From: Pandoraea fibrosis
GTDB taxonomy: Bacteria > Pseudomonadota > Gammaproteobacteria > Burkholderiales > Burkholderiaceae
DNA: 64,000 nt
Direction: 5' to 3'
NCBI RefSeq assembly: GCF_000807775.2
Contig: NZ_CP047385.1
Location: 2,542,001-2,606,000, forward strand
Below the pieces are notes generated by a model, which saw only the letters and a program-made list of their open reading frames with translations, searched no databases and was not told the DNA's origin. Below, in pieces: positions 19,101 to 27,796 of the stretch (its first letter is position 1; each line of letters starts with the position of its first letter). Made by a program: the position numbers and the translations under genes.

Positions 19101-22100
19101 CGCCGTGCCTGCACGTTTCCGGTGTTCTCGAACGCCCGGGTTCGCTGGGTGTCTTGCCAGGTGATGCTCATATCCGCGCCGGAAAACATCGTGCCGGCGT
19201 TGCCGAGCTTGTCCCGCACGCTCAGCGAAAGATCGGTCCCGGCACTGATGTGGGCATTCGGTCCGTTCATCAACGCGAACGTCGTCATCGAAACGCCGCC
19301 GTTGCCGCCAATCAGCCCGATGGGGCGATGGGGCATCGAGGTTGGCGTCGAGTCGCGCGTCAGTGCGTTCACTATCGCTTCGGCGGTGATGGACAGATGG
19401 CCGCCCTGCCGAGTGCCGTTGACGATCCGGCCGTCAGTATTGTCAAGCGTTGCGGCGCGCACGCTGAGGTCGCTGTCCCCGCCAATCGATGGATCTCCCG
19501 CGGTTTCGATGCTGCCGCGTGTGTTGTCGAGCCCACCGTTCGTCGCCAGCTTCAGCGCCTTGCCTGCATGGACGCGGCCGTCAATGTTCGACATGTCACC
19601 TGCCGAAGTGATGGCAAGCGCGCCGTTGGCTAGCAGACGCCCTAGCCGGTTGTCGACGTCTGCGGTTGAGATGAGCGAAAGCGATGTGCCAGCGGCGATT
19701 CGTGCGCCGTCGATGTTGTCGATGCCGCTTGCCCGTAGGTTGATGGCCCCGTTACCCGCGATGCTGCCCGCATGTTCCGGCGTGCGCCCCGAAGATGCAC
19801 GATTGCGCAGCCGCTCAACGGTGGCAATGTCGATGGCACCCGTTCCCGCATTGGCAAAACGGCCACCTGCGTTATCGAGCGCCCGCGCCGACACGTCCAT
19901 CCGCCCACGAGCGTCGCTGACCTCGACCTTGCCGTCGGCGTTGTCGAACTGGTCGGTCACGCGGATGCGCAACGCGTCGCGGGCGCTCACCTGACCGGCG
20001 CGGTTGGCGAAGCTGCCGCCGATCTCGGCGTCCAGGCGGCCGCCCGCCGCGAGGTATCCCGCGGGGTTGGCGACGTCGGCGGCAACCTTCAGGGCGAGAG
20101 CATCGCCGGCATGCAGACGGCCGTCGGCGTTGTCCAGACTGCCTGCCTCGACCGAGAGATTGGCGTTCGCTGCAACTGATCCGCCGTCGGAGTTGTCCAG
20201 CGTGTTCCGGACAATGACCTCCGTTCTCGCATGACCGCTGTTCAGCAGCTTGCCTTTGGCGTTGTTGACGCGGGCGGCGTTCAACAGCAACGTGTCGCTG
20301 GCTTCGACGGAACCCGCACGGTTGTCGAACGTATCGCCAACGTTCAGCGATACGGCGGCAGCGGCCAGTTCTCCCGATACATTGCTCAACTGCTCCGCAA
20401 CGATCGACTTCAGGTTCCGCATGGCGGTCATGCGGCCGTCGGTGTTGTCCGCCGATTTGGCATCGAGCCGCAAGTCGCCGTTCGTGCCGATGCGTCCACC
20501 TCGGTTATCGACCGTCTGTCCATTGACAAGGAGAACGCCGTCCCCGGCGTGCGCCACGGTGCCTTTCTCATTCTCGAATTCGGAGATGTCGATCGTGGCG
20601 TCGCGCGTGGCCAGATGAATCGAACCTGAGCGATTGCTTAAGCGGTCGGCAATACGCAAACGCGCCAGATCGTGTGTGCCGGTGCCGGTCTGGATGATTT
20701 TTCCCGAGCGATTTGTCAGTGTCCGGGCGGACACGGCAAGCGAACTCGCCTGAAGCTCGCCGAGTGAGTTGTCGACGGCGTCGGCGTCAAGGGTCAGGGC
20801 CTCGCCGGTAGCCAGGGTGCCGCGGGTGTTGTCGAAGACGCCCCGAGCCGCAACGGCGGCCTGATGTCGCGCGACGATGCGTCCGCCAATGTTCAGCAGA
20901 TCGCCTGCGGCGTTTGCGAGAAGCGAGCCCTGGGTTGTCCAGACGCCGTGATTGATGAGCGAGGTGGCGTCGAGCCGGACGTTGCCGCGTCCGGCGATCT
21001 CACCCACTGTGGTGTCGAGGCGGCCGTTCTCGATGCCTTTGTCGGCGTACAGGTGAAGGTCGGCTTTACCGAGGGCGAGGATGCGCCCGCCGAGGTTCTC
21101 GATATGGTCTGCCTTCAGCGAAAACAGCCCGCCGGTTTGCATCAACCCGCCCGTATTCGTCAACTGGCCACGCAGAGCTGCGCTTAGCGATTGTTTGACG
21201 GAGAGCGTGCCTCGATCGTTGCGCCAGTCGTTCGCCTCGATGGACATGGCGCCATTGGTAGCGACAGTACCCCCCACGTTTTCGACCGTACCGGTGCCGA
21301 GAACGAACTTGCCCGTGCCGGCGTGCTCGATCTTGCCCGCCGTGTTGTCGAGTTGGCCGGCGCTCAGCAACACGTCGTTGCTGTTTGCGACAATCTGGCC
21401 CGCGCGATTGCTCAGCGAACCGGACAGGGTCATCCGGAGCGGGGCGGTGGCTTGCCACTGCTCGATGCGTCCCTGATGGTTACGCAACCCGGCGCCGTCG
21501 AGGACGAGGCCGGAGGTGCGCAGCGTCGCACCATCGTGAATCACGTCGCGATGTGCGGTGATCTGCGTCATCCCGCCGACCTGCGTTGTGGCGTGAGCCA
21601 TCGTAACGACGCCACCACGCGCGTTCATCCGGAGTCCGTACAGCACAGTCGACGTCGAGCGTGTCAGGTCGATGGCGTCTGCAAGCAGCCGTATGTCGCC
21701 GGTGGCGGTGTGGTTGCCTCCTGCCTGAAGCAAGCCGGTCGTCGTAAGCGAAATGTTCCCCGTCGCGCCCCGTGTCCCATCGGCGTTAGCGCCTGCCACG
21801 ATGACGCCCGACGAGGCGAGCGCCGCAGCATTCGCAACGAGATGCCGGCCCGCAGACGCTTTGCCGGTGTGGCGCCACGTGCCTGCGGCGTCGAGCGTGA
21901 CGTCGCGAGCGCCACGCAGGCTGCCTGCGCTAAGCAGATTCCGCCCGGTGTCGAGCATCAATTGACCGTCGGCCGTGATGTCGCCGCTGATTGACAGGTC
22001 ACCCGCGGCCTTGACACGGAGGTCCTCGCGGGCTTGCAGCTTGCCGCCAATCTGAAGTTGTCCGGTCGAGTTCAGCACCAACGCCCCTCGATTGGCGGTG

Positions 22101-23068
22101 ACTTTCCCATCGAGATTGACGCCTACCCCCGCTTCCGTGCCGATAAGTCGGATCTTTCCGGCATACATGCCACCGAGTCGGGAGAGGTCCAGCGCAAACG
22201 CGGGCGCGGTGCCCGACGACGTCTGGCGCTCGCGGATATCGAATGATGCTGCGTCGATGTCGTTCAGGCCGGCAATGACGTCCAACTGCTGCGCATGCAC
22301 AGCGGCGTTGACCTCGACGGCGCGAGCGAGCAGGGCGGCATGTTCGAGATTGCCGGCGTTCAGGCCCGCGCCGGTAATGCGCAGGTGGCCATCCGTGACA
22401 CGAAAGGCGTCGAGAGAACCGCTGCCGCCAAACACCGGCATGCCGGTCGTGAGGACGCCGCGAGACGTGTTGACGAAGCCACAGCCGTCGCAGGTCAGAC
22501 CATTGGGATTGCTGATAATGACTTCGGCCCGACGCCCAGCGACTTCGAGATAGCCGGCGAGGCTCGATGGCAGCGCACCGGTGACCTGATTGACGATGAT
22601 GCGTGCGGGGGCGCCGGTGAGATTGGGATTGCCCGGCACAAGTCCACCCATCTGCGTTTGCACGATGGTGTGCGAATTGTTGAGGATTGCGCCCTGCGTC
22701 GGGACATCGAACTGCTGATACTGGTTCTGCGAAACACCCGCCGCGCTGGGCGCGGTGATGTTAACGAGCGGCAGGCCGTTGGGCGTCACGCTCACGCCGG
22801 GTGCGTGCGGCCCGGGGGCAGCGACAATTTGCGACCACGCCGTGACCGGCAAGCCGAGGGCGACGAGCGCGACCAGTGCGGGCGTGACGGCGGCACTGAC
22901 CGGGCGCAACAGGTTTTGATGAGGTGTGGACGCTATCGGGCCACCCGCCCCCCGTCGGCGCGCAGTGCGCCCGCTGCCGGGAGTACGCCCACGGCGAACG
23001 TTTTCGCCGACGGCGACCCATTGGCGTTGGACATGGCTGAAGATCAGACGAAAGCAACGTGTGTTCAT
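12278..23068 (-). CDS. cdiA: CdiA/FhaB-family contact-dependent growth inhibition effector (two-partner secretion exoprotein)
   Basis: 3596 residues, uninterrupted. The N-terminus is an extended signal peptide (MNTRCFRLIFSHVQRQWVAVG) followed by a hydrophobic core ending near AWSQ (residue 80). The TPS/haemagglutination domain follows, with NPNGLTCDGCGF at 187-198, the region recognised by the CdiB transporter. Long stretches of degenerate filamentous-haemagglutinin repeats follow (patterns such as LDNTDGRI and AGRDVTI). The pretoxin region ends in the VENN motif at residue 3308, after which a 289-residue toxin-bearing tail begins. It starts 9 bp after cdiB and is followed by cdiI at 3 bp, the cdiBAI order. 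The mature filament is exported to the cell surface and delivers the C-terminal toxin into neighbouring bacteria. The body is GC-rich; the tail is AT-rich. Confidence 0.93.
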   Translation of the reverse strand: MNTRCFRLIFSHVQRQWVAVGENVRRGRTPGSGRTARRRGAGGPIASTPHQNLLRPVSAAVTPALVALVALGLPVTAWSQIVAAPGPHAPGVSVTPNGLPLVNITAPSAAGVSQNQYQQFDVPTQGAILNNSHTIVQTQMGGLVPGNPNLTGAPARIIVNQVTGALPSSLAGYLEVAGRRAEVIISNPNGLTCDGCGFVNTSRGVLTTGMPVFGGSGSLDAFRVTDGHLRITGAGLNAGNLEHAALLARAVEVNAAVHAQQLDVIAGLNDIDAASFDIRERQTSSGTAPAFALDLSRLGGMYAGKIRLIGTEAGVGVNLDGKVTANRGALVLNSTGQLQIGGKLQAREDLRVKAAGDLSISGDITADGQLMLDTGRNLLSAGSLRGARDVTLDAAGTWRHTGKASAGRHLVANAAALASSGVIVAGANADGTRGATGNISLTTTGLLQAGGNHTATGDIRLLADAIDLTRSTSTVLYGLRMNARGGVVTMAHATTQVGGMTQITAHRDVIHDGATLRTSGLVLDGAGLRNHQGRIEQWQATAPLRMTLSGSLSNRAGQIVANSNDVLLSAGQLDNTAGKIEHAGTGKFVLGTGTVENVGGTVATNGAMSIEANDWRNDRGTLSVKQSLSAALRGQLTNTGGLMQTGGLFSLKADHIENLGGRILALGKADLHLYADKGIENGRLDTTVGEIAGRGNVRLDATSLINHGVWTTQGSLLANAAGDLLNIGGRIVARHQAAVAARGVFDNTRGTLATGEALTLDADAVDNSLGELQASSLAVSARTLTNRSGKIIQTGTGTHDLARLRIADRLSNRSGSIHLATRDATIDISEFENEKGTVAHAGDGVLLVNGQTVDNRGGRIGTNGDLRLDAKSADNTDGRMTAMRNLKSIVAEQLSNVSGELAAAAVSLNVGDTFDNRAGSVEASDTLLLNAARVNNAKGKLLNSGHARTEVIVRNTLDNSDGGSVAANANLSVEAGSLDNADGRLHAGDALALKVAADVANPAGYLAAGGRLDAEIGGSFANRAGQVSARDALRIRVTDQFDNADGKVEVSDARGRMDVSARALDNAGGRFANAGTGAIDIATVERLRNRASSGRTPEHAGSIAGNGAINLRASGIDNIDGARIAAGTSLSLISTADVDNRLGRLLANGALAITSAGDMSNIDGRVHAGKALKLATNGGLDNTRGSIETAGDPSIGGDSDLSVRAATLDNTDGRIVNGTRQGGHLSITAEAIVNALTRDSTPTSMPHRPIGLIGGNGGVSMTTFALMNGPNAHISAGTDLSLSVRDKLGNAGTMFSGADMSITWQDTQRTRAFENTGNVQARRDASVAVDELDHRSGEIAVNQNLKLRTGSLLGTARLRAGNDLNIALPGDFTYGADHGWQANGNLTLDVGGLLRVHGALGAIRQLTVSAAHLVNAEQGRIRGGSVHLNVAGDITNETRIDGDDVRLRSVRFINTGAVIGGRIRFDGERVSNTGDRAVLAATRGLDLFATGDVLNENGATLYSLADLRIAAGEARDDQGFLTQQSERFINRSAVVEAGADVDIATREFVNDRSFVNFVRGAQEEETRQVRDLWIAGYVAIPDADSRARCAAGGGTCQELPTMHESHSLSVDGEPAMIREFFKSTDSDGKEITLSRIVPNPRNQAFTQWRWSREARAALSSEKLNAVGSPISVTIPKHGLTALDVDANTFSLKKPIVEVYNRIGYPGEYDTRTITQRAVQHFEVIHDDGQGNWVIQFWPDFDPAVHIRPTVVDQSRSTITGAVDEGARIFRRGYGIPDNRDHNEFRRYITTHTKTDVLGDVADPAILTSQGTIRLNVDNGTALNHAATISAGGNIHVRGNGAQITSRSIGLERVERTEQSSDLYWHEKRGNSDRSIINVKFDVAERRSIVGGLQSVISSNGTTHLRGRDITIETATVDGTVIGSRQTDSDVGTSQRVAVDAGQATVSTGKPAPVGTPVATPIVPDVSGALQTLDTASAGMPGLTLPRSVLFSVVETPDHPYLVETDSRFTDRGTFVSSNYMLDLLGIAPASVERRIGDGFYEAKLVREQILELTGRASLNGHDSGASAAIDAEFRTLLAQGARAGRDLELRVGIRLTPEQMRALTDDIVWLVRQTVTLPDGTSTTVLVPTVYLAHGKRVVMQPGGALVTGRDVIVEATNQVSNSGQIVGDSSTRIRAFDVENRGVIGGSGGIGGSAEKSEAGAVDVIAQRDFRNIGGEIAGERVQVTAGRDVVVTSERRTNEWVKDSQSGKTTTIESLGHVDARDGVVITAGRDLSVTGAAIDAGNNVDLAAGRNLSLGTIASGREFGGGSSESHSRTQVTENVSSAIHAGGDATFMAGRDVSGTGADVDAGKRVVIAAARDVEIGAAIDTVTDTARVNGDTYAATVDSYAESVQGSRIRGTGGIGIAAGQAEAVGRLLNERGVTAYVTSGEGTPGDVKILGAYLSAGPSDDKVSGTKPSSNAAGTADLKIIATGDVTVGGASARYDDTRWSQSTRNGLLSSTTEESYRDSHGTRTTGSTLSGDAVTIAAGRDVTITGSQVVADGDMTLGAKRNVTIASAADESNSLSVTEKTTTGVFGSGFSVTIGSRSEKEKQRREDVSQTGSVVGSISGDVAIRAGDDYQQEGSTVVARDGDVNIAGKRVSITESAESEQRVHEREVKQAGLTIAVSSPLLDAAQTVGQMSKAVSKVDDARMKALGVAAGGLAVKNAADSVKNLKDAANVNVSITVGGSKQTSRETNDSTTSNGSAVRAGGNVSVTATGDGDQSSLLVRGSEIAAGKDVKLTSDGTLDILAAKDTSEHHRTSSGVSGGIGLGISLGANGSSMGVTANASASRGKADGKDVTQRNSHIVAGGAAEIASGGDTNIRGGTVVGERVVADIGGDLNIESLQDTSVYASKDQSISGSATVGLGSAGGASGSINVSHQQINSDFASVTEQSGIKAGDGGFDVTVKGNTDLTGAIIASTDKAADEDRNRLKTGSLTTRDVENHAEYDAFGISLGGGFSAGGGENAKVGTDQKGDAQTGANATPGSELPKTGPVSIKPPVVVAAGDSASSTTRSGISAGVIEITNEASQRERTGQTAEETVAGVNRDVSSDRDGSGALTNKFDKEQIETSFEIMQTLQREVGTFVGNRAKEADELKKARDKETDPARRAELDAQLVDAQKWGPGGDYRRIVTAIVAAAAGNVTAGMGDMVTRGAVNYLQSLGAEKVKAIADELNSETARAALQGIVGCAGAAASGGNCGAGAMGASASVVLNNLLGKAGEKSGKDLSAEAKETHANLVTSVVAGIAAVSGGDIATATTSAKIEVENNYLNEKEARDLDREFSSCKTSGGNCKEVIEKYIGISNKNSKELTEACAGGGVACVTWEELIRASTSVAIDENGFQVRMSEKMKDSGASALVEYLNSKDLKFLKDNISTTDRVLSVVGDPTNWPVIVMSAKSFITGASGKEKLIAAGVTSGTSAAIQYGINKNVNLTDLIGSAVIGSITASKGYNTTVTWNAVGGYYSAEIKGDDPFIAGLLSGAGASTGYAVGNVIKIPMDKIMNPISKQYEWVPTGFWTITKPVPQHPLPSISGNIADSITSEIMQNKIKNLSDN

Positions 23069-23077
23069 GGGTGGGAC

Positions 23078-24973
23078 TCAGTAGCGAAGGGCGAGCGAGA
23101 TGCCAGCAACAGCGGCATGGGTCGGGAATCGGGAGGGAGCGCAGAGGGGGCGGGCGATGAAGACGTCGTAACTGGCATTGCCCCAGGGGCCGCCATAGGT
23201 GCCGATTTGTCCGCGCAGGCCGACGACCGCGCCGGCGAGTTGGGTGCCGGGAAGAAAGCGGGCGCTCGGGCCGAACACGCGCCCGTAATCCACGCCGGCG
23301 TACACCGCGTGTGCACTGGCGCCGATCGGGACATGCAACTCGTTGCGAAGGAAGAACCCGCGCTCGGCGCTCAAGGTCTGGTCGCCGGTAAAGCCGCGCA
23401 CGCTGTACCGTCCGCCGATGGCGATCTGGTCGACCGCCCATAACGCATTCGCCGTGGTCTGGCCGTGGAACATGCCGACGTATCTGGCGGGGAGCGCCGA
23501 CATCCGTAAAGGCACGGACCACTGCACATCCATCGTGAACATGCGGTAGCGATAGGTTTGTGGTGTTGGCTGGCGAGTGACGGGATCGCGCAGATCGTCT
23601 TGGGCGCCGAACCACGGCATGCCTTGCCGGTAGTTCAGTGCGATGTCGGCTTGCGCGTTGCCGAGGTATTGCCGGTGGGTGACGCCGGCCTGAAAGTAGG
23701 TGTTGTTCCGATACTGCTGCGAGATTTCGAAGTCTTCGATGAAGCTCTTGCCGAAGCGGCGTCCGAGCCGCGCGTCGATCGCCGTCTTGCCGAGACTGTC
23801 GCGATATACGACCCGCTCGATCCGGAGTTCTGCCGTCTGATTGCGACCGCTCGAGACGAACGACTCGTTGGCGCCCGCAATGCGTTGGAAGTACGCACGT
23901 GTGCTGCCGAAGACCGAGACCGTGTTGTAACCCCAGGGTATCGAATAGCTGGCGCTGCCCCCCTTGGTGCCGAACCGGTCGTCGCCGGTCGACAAGTCGT
24001 GCTGAACGGCGACATCCAGCAGGTCGTTCAACCCGAGCGGGTTGTCGATGCCGATGGCCAACTGTCCTTGCAGGCGCCCCGTGTCGCGCGTGCCGCTGTT
24101 GTCGACGGAAGCCAGCAGACGCCAGGCGCGTTGCCGTTTTACGTCGATTACCACGTCGCTCGATCCCGGTATGCCGCCGGGTTCGATGCGGATATCGGCG
24201 TCCTGACTCGGCATACGTTTGAGTTGCTCGAGCCCCTGCTCCAGTGCTGTGAGCGAGAGCATGTCGCCAGCGCGTAGCGGCATGGCAGAACGCCAGCTAC
24301 CGCGCACGTCGGGGTCGGCGAAGCGGACCGCCGAGACTTTCCCCGGGATGAGCTGGAGCTTCAGGTCTCCGCGCGCCAGATCCTGTTCGGGAATGATCAC
24401 GCGTGTCGTGACCCAACCCCGTGCAAGGATTGCCTCGGTCGCCACGGCGGCGATCCGGGCGACCCCGTCGGCGCCCGCGCATTGCCCGACAAACGGGGCA
24501 AGTGCCGATTCGACGAACGCGAACGATGGCGGAGGTGGCGAGTCGTCGAGCCTGGTCACGGCGACGCTGCGCAATACGACGCACGGCGACTCGACCGCCA
24601 GCGTTTTGCCATCGAAGGAGGACGCGCCTTGAGTTGCGGAGGGCAGCCGAACGTCCGGTGCGTCTGCACGGCGTTCGCGCTCCTCGGCTTCGCGGCGCTG
24701 GCGCTCTAGCTGTTCGTCATGAACGCCTTGCCGGACGGCCTCGCTGAACCCCGGCGGGGTGGGGGCTTGCGCTGCGGCTGCGGCGCAAGCGAGGGCGAGC
24801 CAGCACGCGAGTGCGCCGGATCGCAGAATCGCCGGGGGATGCGACACGATATGCGACACGCAAGGTGTGTAACGCGCGTGATGTGTGTCGTGGATGTCAC
24901 GCGCAAATTGGTGAGCGCGATGCGGGAGAGATGCGGGGGAGACCTGAGGGTCGCGATATGCCACGGGTTGCAC
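23078..24973 (-). CDS. cdiB: CdiB/FhaC-family outer-membrane transporter of the two-partner system
   Basis: Up to 631 residues; the start is uncertain, since all upstream candidates are GTG (24973, 24964, 24859, 24847). A start at 24859 or 24847 would place the signal peptide (ALACWLALACAAAAAQA) properly at the N-terminus. After a coiled, charged segment (ERQRREAEERERRAD), POTRA-like sequences occupy about 125-280 of the long form. The 16-strand beta-barrel follows, with the Omp85/TpsB signature VRGF in SVRGFTGDQTLSAERGF near residue 534 and a C-terminal aromatic end, LALRY. It secretes the CdiA protein encoded 9 bp downstream. The operon promoter was not identified; it should lie in the gap before 25439 shared with the divergent aminobenzoate operon. 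Confidence 0.9.
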   Translation of the reverse strand: MQPVAYRDPQVSPASLPHRAHQFARDIHDTHHARYTPCVSHIVSHPPAILRSGALACWLALACAAAAAQAPTPPGFSEAVRQGVHDEQLERQRREAEERERRADAPDVRLPSATQGASSFDGKTLAVESPCVVLRSVAVTRLDDSPPPPSFAFVESALAPFVGQCAGADGVARIAAVATEAILARGWVTTRVIIPEQDLARGDLKLQLIPGKVSAVRFADPDVRGSWRSAMPLRAGDMLSLTALEQGLEQLKRMPSQDADIRIEPGGIPGSSDVVIDVKRQRAWRLLASVDNSGTRDTGRLQGQLAIGIDNPLGLNDLLDVAVQHDLSTGDDRFGTKGGSASYSIPWGYNTVSVFGSTRAYFQRIAGANESFVSSGRNQTAELRIERVVYRDSLGKTAIDARLGRRFGKSFIEDFEISQQYRNNTYFQAGVTHRQYLGNAQADIALNYRQGMPWFGAQDDLRDPVTRQPTPQTYRYRMFTMDVQWSVPLRMSALPARYVGMFHGQTTANALWAVDQIAIGGRYSVRGFTGDQTLSAERGFFLRNELHVPIGASAHAVYAGVDYGRVFGPSARFLPGTQLAGAVVGLRGQIGTYGGPWGNASYDVFIARPLCAPSRFPTHAAVAGISLALRY

Positions 24974-25211
24974 AGCCCTTGTTGTTGATCGGATCGATGC
25001 ATCGCGTCATCACGTCCGCAACGGCGTCCGCGATAGCGGAGATCGGTGCGAACGCCAGCGCGAATGCGGCGAAAGGGCGCAACAGTGAGCACGGCGGGCA
25101 TGCAACAGCAGGGGGGGCTTACACCCTGGCGTCAGGCCAGAGGTCGAATCGAAACGCAGATGACAAGACGGCGGCGATTCTGGCGGATGGGCGGCGTGGG
25201 AGTTTTGGGAT

Positions 25212-25271
25212 TTGAACCCGACACTCGGGTTTCCGGGAACCTTGAATCGGGAACTCGCGTTTCCGGAGACC
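25212..25271. repeat. Imperfect 30-bp direct tandem repeat
   Basis: Units 25212-25241 and 25242-25271 agree at 23 of 30 positions by hand alignment; shared blocks include TTGAA, ACTCG and GTTTCCGG. It lies in the non-coding gap. Origin and role are unknown. Confidence 0.5.
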
Positions 25272-25365
25272 TTCGACGGCGGGCATCGATATCGCTTGTC
25301 TAAGGGCTTTCCCTCCCCTTGCGGCGACGGGGCTTGCCGACCTTGCCGCCGGAAATTTTTTCCTC

Positions 25366-25386
25366 TAGTATTTTAGGCATAAACTA
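25366..25386. promoter_or_regulatory. Candidate operator/promoter of the 2-aminobenzoyl-CoA operon
   Basis: A 21-bp imperfect palindrome opens with TAGT and closes with ACTA, with partly symmetric T and A positions between. It sits in an AT-rich stretch about 60 bp before the first gene; TAAACT at 25380-25385 could serve as a -10 element. Palindromes of this size are typical for MarR/TetR-type repressors, but no such gene is in the window. Confidence 0.35.
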
Positions 25387-25444
25387 TTTACGATTTAACA
25401 AAGGTCGGCTAGCGCAACGCGATCTGTGAATCCGGAGGTTGGAG

Positions 25445-27787
25445 ATGAATATCGTCTGTATCGGCGGCGGTCCTGCGGGCCTGTATTTCGGGCTGTTGAT
25501 GAAGCTGCGCGAACCTTCCCATCGTGTAGTGGTGGTCGAGCGCAATCGGCCCTACGACACGTTTGGCTGGGGCGTGGTGTTCTCCGACGCCACCATGGAC
25601 AACCTCCAGGAAGCCGATCCTGTGAGCGCCGCGCAGATCAACGACGCCTTCAACCATTGGGACGATATCGACATCCACTTCGAAGGCCGCACCATCACCT
25701 CCGGCGGTCACGGATTCATCGGCATCGGCCGCAAGAAGCTGCTCAACATTCTGCAGGCGCGCTGTGAAGCCCTCGGCGTCGAACTGGTCTTCGAGACGGA
25801 TGTGTCCGACGATCAGGAAATCGCCCGCCGTTATCAGGCTGATCTGGTGATCGCCTCCGATGGCCTGAACAGCCGAATCCGCACCCGTTACGCCGATACC
25901 TACCGCCCCGATATCGATACGCGCCAGAACCGCTTTGTCTGGCTCGGTACGCATCAACGTTTCGACGCTTTCACGTTCGCCTTCGAGAAGACGGAACACG
26001 GCTGGTTTCAGGCGCATGCCTATCAGTTCGACGCCGATACCTCGACGTTCATCGTCGAGACGCCCGAGGAGGTCTGGCGCGCTCACGGGATCGATCAGAT
26101 GAGTCAGGAAGAGGGCGTGAAGTTCTGCGAAAACCTCTTCGCGAAGTACCTTGGCGGCCATGAACTCATGAGCAACGCCAAGCACCTTCGCGGCTCGGCC
26201 ATCTGGATTCGCTTCCCGCGCGTGATCTGCGAGCACTGGGTGCATTGGAGCGATATCGACGGCAAACGCGTGCCGGTCGTGCTCATGGGCGACGCCGCGC
26301 ACACCGCGCACTTCTCCATCGGTTCCGGCACCAAGCTCGCGCTGGAAGACTCCATTGCGCTCGCCGACGGCCTTGGCAAGCAAGGTATCGACGCCCTGCC
26401 GGGCGTGCTGGCCGATTACGAAGCCGCCCGCAGCGTCGAAGTGCTCAAGATTCAGAACGCCGCCCGCAACTCGACCGAATGGTTCGAAACCGTCGAGCGT
26501 TACGCGCGCTTTTCGCCGGAACAATTCGCCTATTCGTTGCTGACCCGCTCGCAACGCATTTCCCACGAGAATCTGCGTGTGCGCGACGCTGCCTACGTCG
26601 AAGGCTACGAGGACTGGCTCGCGGCGCAGGCCGGGGTGAAACGCGCCGAAGGCCAGCACGCGATTCCGCCGATGTTCACGCCGTTCCGTGCGCGCGAACT
26701 CACGCTCAAGAACCGGATCGTGATGTCGCCGATGGCCATGTACTCGGCCGTCGACGGCGTGCCGGGCGACTTCCACCTCGTGCACCTCGGCAGCCGCGCG
26801 CTGGGCGGCGCGGGGATGATCGTCGCCGAGATGACCTGTGTGTCGCCCGACGCGCGCATCACGCCAGGGTGCCCCGGCCTGTGGAACGACGCGCAGCGCG
26901 ACGCATGGAAGCGCATCGTGGACTTCGTGCACGCCGGTAGCGATGCGAAGATCGCCATGCAGATCGGCCACGCCGGTCGCAAGGGCTCGACGCGCCTCGC
27001 CTGGGACGGTATCGATCAGCCCCTCGCCGATGGCAACTGGCCGCTGATCTCGGCATCGCCGCTGCCCTACATCGAGGACGTATCGCAAACGCCGCGCGAG
27101 ATGACGCGCGCCGATATGGATCGCGTCAAGGACGACTTCGTGCAAGCGGCCCGTCGCGCCGCCGAAGCGGGCTTCGATTGGCTGGAGTTGCACTGCGCCC
27201 ACGGGTATCTGCTCTCGAGCTTCATCTCGCCGCTCACGAACCAGCGCACCGACGAGTACGGCGGCTCGCTGGAGAACCGCCTGCGCTATCCGCTCGAAGT
27301 CTTCCATGCCGTGCGCGATGTCTGGCCCTCGGCCAAGCCGATGTCGGTACGGATCTCGGCCCACGATTGGGTCGAGGGCGGCATCACGCCGGACGACGCG
27401 GTCGCAATCGCGCGCGCATTCAAGGACGCCGGTGCGGATCTCATCGACTGCTCGTCGGGGCAGGTCAGCAAGGCCGAAAAGCCGGTGTACGGTCGCATGT
27501 TCCAGACGCCGTTCGCCGATCGCGTGCGCAACGAAGCGGGGATTCCGACGATTGCCGTTGGCGCGATCTTCGAGGCGGATCACGTGAACAGCATCATCGC
27601 GTCGGGCCGCGCCGATCTGTGTGCGCTGGCGCGTCCGCATCTGGCCGATCCGTTCTGGACGCTGCATGAAGCTGCCAGGATCGGCTACAAGGATTTGCCG
27701 TGGCCAGCGCAGTACTATGCGGGCAAACGGCAGTACGAGACCAATCTGGAGCGTGCTGCCGCTTACGCTCAACAGATCGGTAAATAA
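25445..27787 (+). CDS. abmG: 2-Aminobenzoyl-CoA monooxygenase/reductase (FAD monooxygenase fused to old-yellow-enzyme reductase)
   Basis: 780 residues from ATG 25445, with GGAGG at 6-bp spacing. The N-terminal half is a group A flavin monooxygenase: GGGPAG at 7-12, the internal GLNSRIR region, and [14 protein letters not shown] near 283. The C-terminal half (from about 408) is an FMN-dependent old-yellow-enzyme/2,4-dienoyl-CoA reductase domain with [30 protein letters not shown] and the YGGSLENR signature. This two-domain enzyme of Azoarcus evansii hydroxylates and reduces 2-aminobenzoyl-CoA to 2-amino-5-oxo-cyclohex-1-enecarboxyl-CoA. The same fold is annotated elsewhere as bifunctional salicylyl-CoA 5-hydroxylase. 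The downstream CoA ligase, beta-oxidation-like enzymes and RidA favour the aminobenzoate role. It heads a seven-gene operon. Confidence 0.85.
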   Translation: MNIVCIGGGPAGLYFGLLMKLREPSHRVVVVERNRPYDTFGWGVVFSDATMDNLQEADPVSAAQINDAFNHWDDIDIHFEGRTITSGGHGFIGIGRKKLLNILQARCEALGVELVFETDVSDDQEIARRYQADLVIASDGLNSRIRTRYADTYRPDIDTRQNRFVWLGTHQRFDAFTFAFEKTEHGWFQAHAYQFDADTSTFIVETPEEVWRAHGIDQMSQEEGVKFCENLFAKYLGGHELMSNAKHLRGSAIWIRFPRVICEHWVHWSDIDGKRVPVVLMGDAAHTAHFSIGSGTKLALEDSIALADGLGKQGIDALPGVLADYEAARSVEVLKIQNAARNSTEWFETVERYARFSPEQFAYSLLTRSQRISHENLRVRDAAYVEGYEDWLAAQAGVKRAEGQHAIPPMFTPFRARELTLKNRIVMSPMAMYSAVDGVPGDFHLVHLGSRALGGAGMIVAEMTCVSPDARITPGCPGLWNDAQRDAWKRIVDFVHAGSDAKIAMQIGHAGRKGSTRLAWDGIDQPLADGNWPLISASPLPYIEDVSQTPREMTRADMDRVKDDFVQAARRAAEAGFDWLELHCAHGYLLSSFISPLTNQRTDEYGGSLENRLRYPLEVFHAVRDVWPSAKPMSVRISAHDWVEGGITPDDAVAIARAFKDAGADLIDCSSGQVSKAEKPVYGRMFQTPFADRVRNEAGIPTIAVGAIFEADHVNSIIASGRADLCALARPHLADPFWTLHEAARIGYKDLPWPAQYYAGKRQYETNLERAAAYAQQIGK

Positions 27788-27796
27788 GGACAGTTC

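Larger units (their letters stand above)
24974..25444. other. Divergent gap between cdiB and the 2-aminobenzoyl-CoA operon
   Basis: About 470 bases without a convincing gene. The first 330 are GC-rich and include an imperfect 30-bp tandem repeat; the last 100 turn AT-rich and hold a palindrome at 25366-25386. Promoters for both directions must lie here or inside the 5' part of the long cdiB frame. Confidence 0.5.

Noticed and set aside
13850..22553. Many 70-290-codon frames on the plus strand inside cdiA
   Set aside because: All are shadows of the GC-rich, repetitive cdiA coding sequence on the minus strand.
12278..23068. Repetitive segments of cdiA considered as a CRISPR array or DNA tandem repeat
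   Set aside because: The repeats are degenerate protein-level haemagglutinin repeats without constant DNA repeat-spacer structure.
25409..27772. Antisense open frame of 787 codons opposite the monooxygenase/reductase gene
   Set aside because: Shadow of a clearly functional two-domain flavoenzyme gene.
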